Shown: piece by piece, positions 45,800-53,912 of the stretch
Position numbering within the stretch: the stretch's first letter is position 1
How the letters are laid out: every line of letters starts with the position of its first letter
Origin: Lachnospiraceae bacterium UBA7784
Lineage (GTDB): Bacteria; Bacillota; Clostridia; Lachnospirales; Lachnospiraceae
Direction: 5' to 3'
Assembly (NCBI GenBank): GCA_002480925.1
Contig: DLDA01000009.1
Coordinates: 1-59,363, forward strand
DNA length: 59,363 bases
Position numbers and translations under genes: made by a program
Notes under the pieces: generated by a model
What the model was told of the DNA's origin: nothing
The model's input: only the letters and a program-made list of their open reading frames with translations
Database searches by the model: none

Positions 45800-46471
45800 T
45801 CAGCTCTGCTCCCTGTATTTGTCCATCATGGAGTTAAAGAGCACTGCTGTCCCCGGCGGCGTATAAGTTATGGCGTTTGCTCCGGCGTCTACTGTCTTTT
45901 TGATATTCTCTGGAGTATTCCCTCCGCTTGCTATTATAGGCACGTCAGGGAAATCACTGCGGATCCTTGCTACAACCTCGGGCGTGTCTGCAGCACAGGC
46001 CACATTAAGGATAGACGCCCCGGCCTCAAGCCTTGCCTTTATATCTGTATTTATGCTTGTAACAGTGATCACTACAGGTATATCAACAGCCTTTGAGACA
46101 GCAAGAAGGTTTACATTCTTTACAGGGGAATTAAGCACTATCCCCATGGCTCCGCTTGATTCCATGTCCTTTGCAAGTCCTATGGTCCTTATTCCGTGAG
46201 TCGTTCCGCCTCCGACTCCGGCGAAGACAGGTATATATGAATACTTGATCACTGCATCTCCTATAGCCGTCTGAGGAGTAAAGGGATATACTGCAAAGAC
46301 AGCGTCAGCATTGCAGTTCCTGATTATAGCCAGATCCGTCGTAAATACCAGTGTCTTTATCCTTCTGCCAAAGATCACTATTCCCGATGCCTTCCTTGCC
46401 TCCTCCGGAACGGATACTATATTGTGCCTGAGTCTGGTCTCTATCACAGGTCTTTTCTTTTCTTCTGCCAT
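45800..46471 (-). CDS. TIM-barrel protein, ThiE/TrpC-like phosphate-binding type, function unknown
   Basis: A 223-residue (beta-alpha)8-like protein. The C-terminal phosphate-binding pattern is seen: VPIIASGGNTPENIKKTVDAGANAITYTP, as in phosphate-binding barrels of tryptophan, thiamine and histidine synthesis. Near the start are GVGGGTTHGIRTIGLAKDMESSGAMGIVLNSPV stretches. Automatic annotation may call it 'hydrolase' without support. It sits directly before pncB, so a role in nucleotide or NAD-related metabolism is possible. The exact family is not recognised. Confidence 0.85.
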   Translation of the reverse strand: MAEEKKRPVIETRLRHNIVSVPEEARKASGIVIFGRRIKTLVFTTDLAIIRNCNADAVFAVYPFTPQTAIGDAVIKYSYIPVFAGVGGGTTHGIRTIGLAKDMESSGAMGIVLNSPVKNVNLLAVSKAVDIPVVITVTSINTDIKARLEAGASILNVACAADTPEVVARIRSDFPDVPIIASGGNTPENIKKTVDAGANAITYTPPGTAVLFNSMMDKYREQS

Positions 46472-46491
46472 TTTCTCACCTTTTATAAATA

Positions 46492-46743
46492 TTATTTCTT
46501 CAGGGCCTCAAATACATTTATCTGGGCCGCAATTTTCTTTAGCTGATCGAGATTCGATTTCATATAGAACTTAAGGGCTGCAAGCTCCTCATCGCTGAAA
46601 CCGCGGTTTTTTGTGATCCTGCAGTCAGGTATCACTCCCTCTGCATAACGGTCCTTGTCAGAAAATGTCACATAGGCATATTTATTGCGTCCTGACATGT
46701 CTGTGCAGACCGAAGAAACTGTCATTCTGATCGAATCTTCCAT
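46492..46743 (-). CDS. Small conserved protein, first gene of the pncB run
   Basis: An 83-residue soluble protein. It has a beta-strand rich first half (IRMTVSSVCTDMSGRNKYAYVTFSDKDRYAEGVIPDC) and a helical second half (DEELAALKFYMKSNLDQLKKIAAQINVF). It fits the general look of small proteins conserved in Lachnospiraceae, but I do not know a function. Good spacing to a GGAG site supports its start. It lies 20 bp before the TIM-barrel gene. Confidence 0.75.
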   Translation of the reverse strand: MEDSIRMTVSSVCTDMSGRNKYAYVTFSDKDRYAEGVIPDCRITKNRGFSDEELAALKFYMKSNLDQLKKIAAQINVFEALKK

Positions 46744-46784
46744 TTATATTCTCCAAACATTAAAAAGGAGCCATATGTTTCAAT

Positions 46785-46813
46785 AGCATATATTTTACAT
46801 CAAAGAAGGGCAA
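46785..46813 (-). promoter_or_regulatory. Possible promoter of the small protein-pncB-prfC run
   Basis: TTGCCC (46808-46813), 17-bp spacer, TATGCT (46785-46790) on the minus strand. Both hexamers are only fair. The stretch 46744-46887 also contains the groEL terminator; nothing else is seen. Confidence 0.35.
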
Positions 46814-46830
46814 AAATAAAGAAAAAGAAT

Positions 46831-46870
46831 AAAAAAAGCACCCCTTCCCTGTCTGCACAGGGAGGGGCGC
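46831..46870 (-). terminator. Terminator of groESL
   Basis: A GC-rich stem on the minus strand (GCGCCCCTCCCTGT with ACAGGGAAGGGGTGC, loop GCAG) followed by T7 (46831-46837), about 18 bp after the groEL stop codon. Confidence 0.9.
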
Positions 46871-46887
46871 CGCGATAGATTGGCCTT

Positions 46888-48507
<1,620 letters not shown>

Positions 48508-48529
48508 TTAAATACTTCCTTTCGTTAGA

Positions 48530-48802
48530 TTACTCAACAATAGCAAGGATGTCATCCTGCTTTACAATAATATACTCTTCATCATCAAGCTTGACATTTG
48601 TCCCGGCATACTTGCTGTAGACAACCTTCTGTCCGGCCTTGACCTGCATGGTAACGTCCTTGGTTCCAGGGCCTACTGCGATAACCTCGGCCTCCTGTGG
48701 CTTCTCCTTGGCACTGTCTGCAAGGATAATACCTGACTTGGTCTTCTCCTCAGCCTCTAACTGCTTCAAAACTACCCGGTCTGATAACGGATTAAGTTTC
48801 AT
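48530..48802 (-). CDS. groES: Co-chaperonin GroES
   Basis: 10-kDa lid of the GroEL chamber; 90 residues. The family sequence LNPLSDRVVLKQLEAEEKTKSGIILADSAKEKPQEAEVIAVGPG is present with the mobile loop. AAGGAGG lies 8 bases before its ATG. The gene follows a CIRCE element and SigA-type promoter. Confidence 0.99.
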   Translation of the reverse strand: MKLNPLSDRVVLKQLEAEEKTKSGIILADSAKEKPQEAEVIAVGPGTKDVTMQVKAGQKVVYSKYAGTNVKLDDEEYIIVKQDDILAIVE

Positions 48803-48843
48803 GATGAAATACCTCCTTGTTCGATGATATTTTTCTTAATCTG

Positions 48844-48870
48844 TTAGCACTCATTTTGGAGGAGTGCTAA
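48844..48870 (-). promoter_or_regulatory. CIRCE element, HrcA operator of groESL
   Basis: A perfect inverted repeat: TTAGCACTC (48844-48852), 9-base spacer, GAGTGCTAA (48862-48870). This is the classical operator of the heat-shock repressor HrcA, placed right after the promoter so that HrcA blocks transcription at normal temperature. The hrcA gene itself is not in the window. Confidence 0.98.
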
Positions 48871-48882
48871 CCAACTGTCTAT

Positions 48883-48911
48883 ATAATAGTTTTTTGTCTG
48901 TATGTTATCAA
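48883..48911 (-). promoter_or_regulatory. groESL promoter
   Basis: TTGATA (48906-48911), 17-bp spacer, TATTAT (48883-48888) on the minus strand; the transcript start falls near 48876, just before CIRCE. Confidence 0.8.
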
Positions 48912-48941
48912 ATCGAAAAATCGCATATTATTCTCGATTTT
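48912..48941 (-). terminator. AT-rich hairpin after the nitrilase-HD gene, possible terminator
   Basis: AAAATCG (48935-48941, minus strand) pairs with CGATTTT (48917-48923), followed by T residues. A second hairpin (AGTATAC-AAGA-GTATACT, 48957-48974) lies between it and the stop codon at 49004. Both are low in GC; terminator activity is likely weak to moderate. Confidence 0.45.
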
Positions 48942-49003
48942 CCTCTGAAGATCAGAAGTATACTCTTGTATACTCCATTTTTCTTAAACTTGTAAAAATA
49001 AAC

Positions 49004-50356
49004 CTATTCCAAAGGCCACAGCTGTCTGAACAGCCGCTTTCCGGTTTCGGTCCTGAATATCTTCTCGAAAACATTCTCCCTTGCCCTCTGATCTGTGTCA
49101 TCCTCATACATATTCACGAGGAAATCAGCCTCAACAAGGATCTGGTAATCAATCCCGTCTATATTATTATATGTATGATGATGTCCTACAAGATATGAGA
49201 CCCTGTTCACAAGCTCACTCTCAAACCCCATATCGCTAAGTAGCTTTGCGGCAAGTGGCGCTCCCAGCTTTTCCTGGACAGATCCGGCTGTCGTATGAAA
49301 GCTTTGCTCTGCCTTATGTATTCCTATATCATGGACTATTGCAGCTATCTCAGTTATCTCTCTTAGCCTTAGTGGCAGATGCTCCTTTACAGCCATCATA
49401 TGGGCGTAATAATAGACCTTTGTAAAATGCGTAAGCCTCTTCGGATCTCCGGCATCAAAGTCGGCCATAGCCATATATACATCCTCGATAGCAGGACGGG
49501 TCCTGACCTCGTCACCTTCCTCGGACAAATAATCATAGACTCCGCTGTCCGGGACACAATAAGCTATATAAGGTCTCTGTCTTCTCGACCGGTTTGCCTC
49601 TCCTGTATCTATATCACATAGCAGAAGCTCCTCGCCAGGTCCGGCCTCCTTTATCACATTTCCATCAGGCCCTACTATAATACTGTCTCCTGCAAATACC
49701 AGGCCGTCCTCATCCCCGGTCCTGTTCGCCATGGCTATAAAGACATTGTTCTGATATGCCTCTGCTATGATCTCTGACCTGAAAACAGAAAGAGGCTCAT
49801 CTGAAAGATTTGCTGCCGGTATCAGGATAAGAGATGCACCGGCTAAGGCACATGCTCTTATGCTCTCAGGAATATGCCTGTCAAAGCAGATAACTATCCC
49901 TATATTGCCAAATGGCGTAGGGAAAACCCTGTATGGCTCCCTTGCCGGATGATAGTAGTCGCCCTCATAGAAATTCTCTGCAGTAAAGATATGATGCATA
50001 TCGCAGCTGCCCTGAAGTCTGCCTGTCTTTGTAAACAGATAGGATCTGTCAAAAAGCCTGCCATCCTCTTCCTTTACATAGAAATTAGGGCAGAGATATA
50101 TATTATTATCTCCGGCAGCCCCTGCAAATCTCCCGATCACAGGATCGTCTGTCCCGACAGAAAAGGCCTCAGGAGAAATCCCCATACCAAGAAGCATCTT
50201 AGCCGGATACCTGGGAAAAAAAGGAGTCAGGGTAAGCTCAGGATACAGAAGCAGATCCGCTCCTGCTCTTGCAGCCTGTCCGGCTAACCTTATGGCCATA
50301 TCCTCATTTACCCTTTTATCAATATCCATCTCCATCTGAGCAATGGCTATCTTCAT
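49004..50356 (-). CDS. Carbon-nitrogen hydrolase (nitrilase-like) fused to an HD domain
   Basis: A 450-residue two-domain protein. Residues 1 to about 265 are nitrilase superfamily: Glu40 in LLLYPELTLTPF and Cys157 in GIVICFDRHIPES are the family's catalytic positions. The third catalytic residue, Lys in the (Y/F)xKxHL motif, is replaced: the matching place reads DMHHIF, with Met120. Residues about 300-430 form an HD phosphohydrolase domain: His310, His342-Asp343 (AAIVHDIGIH), HHH 392-394 and Asp411, so all metal ligands are present. It overlaps the thioesterase-like gene by 4 bp. If Lys is truly absent the nitrilase half may bind or sense an amide or nitrile instead of cleaving it, while the HD half is likely active. 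Confidence 0.9.
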   Translation of the reverse strand: MKIAIAQMEMDIDKRVNEDMAIRLAGQAARAGADLLLYPELTLTPFFPRYPAKMLLGMGISPEAFSVGTDDPVIGRFAGAAGDNNIYLCPNFYVKEEDGRLFDRSYLFTKTGRLQGSCDMHHIFTAENFYEGDYYHPAREPYRVFPTPFGNIGIVICFDRHIPESIRACALAGASLILIPAANLSDEPLSVFRSEIIAEAYQNNVFIAMANRTGDEDGLVFAGDSIIVGPDGNVIKEAGPGEELLLCDIDTGEANRSRRQRPYIAYCVPDSGVYDYLSEEGDEVRTRPAIEDVYMAMADFDAGDPKRLTHFTKVYYYAHMMAVKEHLPLRLREITEIAAIVHDIGIHKAEQSFHTTAGSVQEKLGAPLAAKLLSDMGFESELVNRVSYLVGHHHTYNNIDGIDYQILVEADFLVNMYEDDTDQRARENVFEKIFRTETGKRLFRQLWPLE

Positions 50357-50739
50357 TTCTTCTTACCCTCTGCTTTCTCTATGAATTTCTGGTCATTTAC
50401 TATAAATCTCTCGTGAGTCCCCTCTCCTATAAGGCCTGTCTCGTCATAGGCCTCCCAGGAAAAGGTAAGCTTCCTCCGATCGATTGCAGTAAGCCTTGTC
50501 CTTGCAGTCACCTTCATACCAAGCGGTGTGGCACTAACATGAGAAAGTGTCATAGCCGTCCCTACAGTAGACTCTCCATTTGAAAGCTCCGGCGCAACAG
50601 AGGTCCATGCTGCCTTTTCGACCAGTGAAACCATAGCCGGCGTCGCAAAGACAGGAAGCGTCCCGCTCCCGACACATGCAGCAGTATTTTCATCAGTTAC
50701 AAGGGCCTCTGCCTGACCTGTGATTCCTTCTTTTATCAT
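50353..50739 (-). CDS. FlK-type hotdog thioesterase
   Basis: A 128-residue hotdog-fold protein like fluoroacetyl-CoA thioesterase FlK. The FlK catalytic set can be matched: Thr33 (FATPAMVSLVE), Glu41 and His67 (LSHVSATPLGMKV). Such enzymes hydrolyse small acyl-CoAs. It is the first gene of a two-gene unit with the nitrilase-HD fusion, under its own promoter. Many homologues are general acyl-CoA thioesterases, so fluoroacetate resistance should not be assumed. Confidence 0.88.
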   Translation of the reverse strand: MIKEGITGQAEALVTDENTAACVGSGTLPVFATPAMVSLVEKAAWTSVAPELSNGESTVGTAMTLSHVSATPLGMKVTARTRLTAIDRRKLTFSWEAYDETGLIGEGTHERFIVNDQKFIEKAEGKKK

Positions 50740-50763
50740 GTATATCTCCTTTCATCTGCTACT

Positions 50764-50792
50764 ATAATAATAAAAAATCAGGGGCTATGCAA
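50764..50792 (-). promoter_or_regulatory. Promoter of the thioesterase / nitrilase-HD pair
   Basis: TTGCAT (50787-50792), 17-bp spacer, TATTAT (50764-50769) on the minus strand, 25 bp before the ATG; GGAG lies close before it. Confidence 0.6.
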
Positions 50793-50802
50793 GAAGGGGG
50801 CA

Positions 50803-50901
50803 CTTATGTTAACTTTATGTAAAATCAATATAAAACAGTTGCAAGCAATTCCCAAATAATATAAACTCTTAATGTAATTTTTGTGTGAAATCTATGTAAA
50901 G
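50803..50901 (+). promoter_or_regulatory. Five 11-bp direct repeats, Pho-box-like, upstream of Na/Pi cotransporter
   Basis: Five 11-bp units share a core ATGT (once GTGT) at the same offset: CTTATGTTAAC (50803-50813), TTTATGTAAAA (50814-50824), then TTAATGTAATT (50869-50879), TTTGTGTGAAA (50880-50890), TCTATGTAAAG (50891-50901). Units in each group follow head to tail with no gap. PhoB/PhoP response regulators bind 11-bp direct repeats, so this is a good candidate for a phosphate-starvation operator. A TATAAA at 50829-50834 could be the -10 just after the first pair; the second group would then lie in the leader. Confidence 0.65.
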
Positions 50902-50910
50902 AGAGGAAAC

Positions 50911-52761
50911 ATGAACATCATTATCTTACTGAAACTGATCGGCGGTCTTGTGCTTTTCCTTTATGGAATCGATTACCTGGGCGTATCGCTAAAGAAGGTC
51001 TCGGGCGGGAAACTTGAGAAGATCTTGGAAAGCCTGACCAACAACAAATGGAAGGCAGCTCTCCTTGGAGCTCTGGTGACCGCAGTGATCCAGTCCTCCG
51101 GTGCTACTATCGTGATGTGTGTCGGATTCGTAAATTCAGGCATCATGAGCCTTGAGCAGTCTGTCGGAGTGATCCTTGGAGCAAATATAGGAACCACAAT
51201 CACAGCCTGGCTCCTGTCGCTTTCAGGCATCAAGAGCGATATGCTTCTGCTCCAGCTCTTCAAGCCCGAAAACTTCGCACCTGTTATCGGTCTTATAGGA
51301 CTTATAATGGTAATGGGCTCCAAAAAGGAAAAGAAGAAAAATGTAGGAGCCATCCTTCTTTCATTCGCGATCCTTCTTATAGGAATGAGCTCAATGTCAA
51401 GCGCGGTTTCTCCTCTCGCAGAGGACAAAGCCTTTACAAGCGTCCTTACAATGTTCTCTAATCCATTCCTGGGACTTCTCGTAGGACTGGGCATGACAGC
51501 TATCCTTCAGTCATCATCAGCCTCGATCGGTATCCTGCAGGCTCTTTCCACATCAGGAACCGTCACCTTTGCGACAGCCATTCCTATTATAATGGGTGAG
51601 AATATAGGATCTGCCATCACAGGAATCATCTCATCCGTCGGTGCAGGAAGGAATGCCAAGCGCGCAGCATGGATGCAGATGTTCTACTGTATTATAAAGA
51701 CCACGACCTTCATGACCATCTTCTATATACTAAATGCGCTGATTCATTTTGATTTCATGACAAAGCTGGCCTCACCTGTGACTATAGCCGTCTTCCATTC
51801 GGTATTCAATATTGCCGCGGTCATGCTTATGCTTCCATTCTGTGAGATCCTGGTAAAGATAGTAAAGAGAGTCTTCCCTATCACAGAAGCAGAGAAGAAG
51901 GAAGCTGAAACGATGCATACCTTTACTATTCTTGATGACCGTTTCCTTTCCTCGCCTGCCTTTGCCTTAAACCAGTCGAAGACAGTTCTTATCGAGATGA
52001 TGAACCACAGCAACGATGCAATGAAATATGCCATAGACCTGATCTATGACTACGACGAGAAGAAGGCCCTTGAGGTCGAGCGTCTCGAGAAGCTGGTTGA
52101 TGAATATGAGGATCATCTGAACACCTATCTGTCCAGGGTTGCCTCCGGTTCACTTTCAGATACAGACGGCCACACCTTAGCCTCCCTGCTCCATTCGACT
52201 AATGACTTCGAGAGGATAAGCGACCATGCCCTTAATATCATGCAGTCAGTTCAGATCATGAACGAGGACAATACTGTATTCTCCGAGGGAGCCATAAAGG
52301 AGCTTCATATCTTTACAGATGCCGTCGAGGAGATACTTGGTATCACAAGAGGTGCGCTTGCTGGCGATGATATAGAGATGGCAAAGCGTATCGATCCGCT
52401 CGAGGATACTATAGATTCTATAGACATGGAGATAAAGGAGCATCATGTGAAGCGTCTCCAGTCGGGAGAATGTACTGTCGAGCAGGGAATCTTCCTCTCG
52501 GATATCACTACCGACTTAGAAAGAGTCGCTGATCACTGCTCCAATATAGCAGCCTACATTATCTCCGCCTCTGACAATACATTTGATGTGCACGAATTCT
52601 CACAGAGGGAAAGAGAAGCGAGAAATGAAAGCTTCAGGCTTATAGAGGACGGATATCAGGCCAAATACGAGCTTCCTGAATATGTGCCTCAGCCAAAGAA
52701 AGCTACTGATCAAAAGAAAGCTGAAAAGAAGGATAAGAAAAAGAAAAAGAAGAATAAATAA
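50911..52761 (+). CDS. Na/Pi cotransporter family protein with PhoU-like domain
   Basis: A 616-residue membrane protein of the Na+/phosphate cotransporter (NptA/PNaS) family with a C-terminal PhoU-like helical domain. The transport part (about 1-330) has the two family repeats, for example TAVIQSSGATIVMCVGFV and TAILQSSSASIGILQALS (QSS motifs) and GANIGTTITAWL and GENIGSAITGII. The C-terminal part (about 350-560) has PhoU-like helices with EVERLEKLVDEYED and DFERISDHALNIM and LERVADHCSNIA. A Lys-rich end follows. I use the ATG at 50911, 5 bases after AGAGGA; an earlier TTG (50881) has no good site. It probably takes up phosphate; the PhoU-like part suggests regulated activity. Confidence 0.95.
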   Translation: MNIIILLKLIGGLVLFLYGIDYLGVSLKKVSGGKLEKILESLTNNKWKAALLGALVTAVIQSSGATIVMCVGFVNSGIMSLEQSVGVILGANIGTTITAWLLSLSGIKSDMLLLQLFKPENFAPVIGLIGLIMVMGSKKEKKKNVGAILLSFAILLIGMSSMSSAVSPLAEDKAFTSVLTMFSNPFLGLLVGLGMTAILQSSSASIGILQALSTSGTVTFATAIPIIMGENIGSAITGIISSVGAGRNAKRAAWMQMFYCIIKTTTFMTIFYILNALIHFDFMTKLASPVTIAVFHSVFNIAAVMLMLPFCEILVKIVKRVFPITEAEKKEAETMHTFTILDDRFLSSPAFALNQSKTVLIEMMNHSNDAMKYAIDLIYDYDEKKALEVERLEKLVDEYEDHLNTYLSRVASGSLSDTDGHTLASLLHSTNDFERISDHALNIMQSVQIMNEDNTVFSEGAIKELHIFTDAVEEILGITRGALAGDDIEMAKRIDPLEDTIDSIDMEIKEHHVKRLQSGECTVEQGIFLSDITTDLERVADHCSNIAAYIISASDNTFDVHEFSQREREARNESFRLIEDGYQAKYELPEYVPQPKKATDQKKAEKKDKKKKKKNK

Positions 52762-52788
52762 AAAAGCCGCGGCTTAGCCGCGGCTTTT
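52762..52788. terminator. Bidirectional terminator between Na/Pi gene and trpS
   Basis: A 12-bp perfect stem, AAAAGCCGCGGC (52762-52773) with GCCGCGGCTTTT (52777-52788) and loop TTA. It has an A run on one side and T run on the other, so it works in both directions. It directly follows the stop codon of the transporter and ends 2 bp before that of trpS. Confidence 0.95.
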
Positions 52789-52790
52789 CT

Positions 52791-53897
52791 TTATCTTGCT
52801 ATAAAGCTCTCCCAGTCATTTATTATAGAATCATCATCGAAGTAATTGATCCTCATCTTCTCCTGCATCTGATGCAGTGTATCATTAGTGATCGAGACCG
52901 CCTTTTGTGTACCCTCCTTTAGGATATCGTAGACATCAGGTATCCTCTTCTCCCATTCATGTCTTCTTTCTCTTACGGGATCAAGCACCCTGTTTAGTAC
53001 CTTTATAAGAAACTTCTTGCAGTCCATATCGCCCAGACCGCCTCTCGTATAGTGGTCCTTAAGCTCATCGAGATTCTGATAGTCCGGCCAGAAGTCCATG
53101 AAATCATCGTCTGTCGCAAAGGCATCAAGATAGGTGAATACGCAGTTGCCCTCGAGATGTCCAGGATCATCCTTTCTCAGATGCTTTGGATCAGTGTACA
53201 TGCTCTTTACCTTTTTCTCAAGAGTCTCTTTATCATCAGCGAGATAGATGGCATTGCCAAGTGACTTGCTCATCTTTGCCTTTCCATCTATTCCCGGAAG
53301 CCTCATGGCAGCCCTGTTGTCAGGAAGCATGATCTCCGGCTCGACTAATACCTCGCCATAGGTCATATTGAATCTCCTGACTATCTCCCTGGCCTGCTCT
53401 ATCATCGGTTCCTGATCCTCTCCTACCGGCACACAGTTTGCCTTGAAGGCCGTGATATCCGCTGTCTGTGATACAGGATAGGTGAAGAATCCGGCAGGTA
53501 TTCCCTCACTGCCCGGCTTGTCGAAGCCTCTTAAGGTGATCTCATTCTTTATGGTAGGGTTCCTTGATAATCTCTCTGTGGTCACCATGTTCATGAAATA
53601 GAATGTCATTGCATGGAGAGCCGGAATCTGTGACTGGACACAGATGGTCGATATATCAGGATCTATACCGACTGAGAGATAGTCAAGAGCGACCTCTATC
53701 ATATTGTCTCTTATCTTCTGAGGGTTCTTAGCATTGTCTGTAAGAGCCTGGTCATCGGCTATAAGGATATTTATCCCATCAAACCTGCCGCTGTTCTGAA
53801 GCTCCACTCTTCTTCTCAGTGAGCCTGTGAAATGTCCGAGATGGAGCTTTCCAGTAGGCCTGTCGCCTGTTAAGATGATATTTTCTTTCTTTTCCAA
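52791..53897 (-). CDS. trpS: Tryptophanyl-tRNA synthetase
   Basis: Charges tRNA-Trp. With the chosen start it has 368 residues. The class I motifs are TGDRPTGKLHLGHFTGSL (HIGH-type) and KMSKSLGN (KMSKS). I use the TTG at 53897, 8 bases after GGAGG, since an earlier TTG at 53912 has the ribosome binding site inside its own codons. It directly follows pulA, with no room for a T-box leader, so it is not controlled by tryptophan tRNA charging through a leader of that kind. Confidence 0.96.
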   Translation of the reverse strand: MEKKENIILTGDRPTGKLHLGHFTGSLRRRVELQNSGRFDGINILIADDQALTDNAKNPQKIRDNMIEVALDYLSVGIDPDISTICVQSQIPALHAMTFYFMNMVTTERLSRNPTIKNEITLRGFDKPGSEGIPAGFFTYPVSQTADITAFKANCVPVGEDQEPMIEQAREIVRRFNMTYGEVLVEPEIMLPDNRAAMRLPGIDGKAKMSKSLGNAIYLADDKETLEKKVKSMYTDPKHLRKDDPGHLEGNCVFTYLDAFATDDDFMDFWPDYQNLDELKDHYTRGGLGDMDCKKFLIKVLNRVLDPVRERRHEWEKRIPDVYDILKEGTQKAVSITNDTLHQMQEKMRINYFDDDSIINDWESFIAR

Positions 53898-53912
53898 AAC
53901 CAAATCCTCCAA

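Noticed and set aside
50353..50739. Fluoroacetate resistance gene flK
   Set aside because: The catalytic residues match, but the family is broad and no fluorometabolite gene is near; kept as a general thioesterase.
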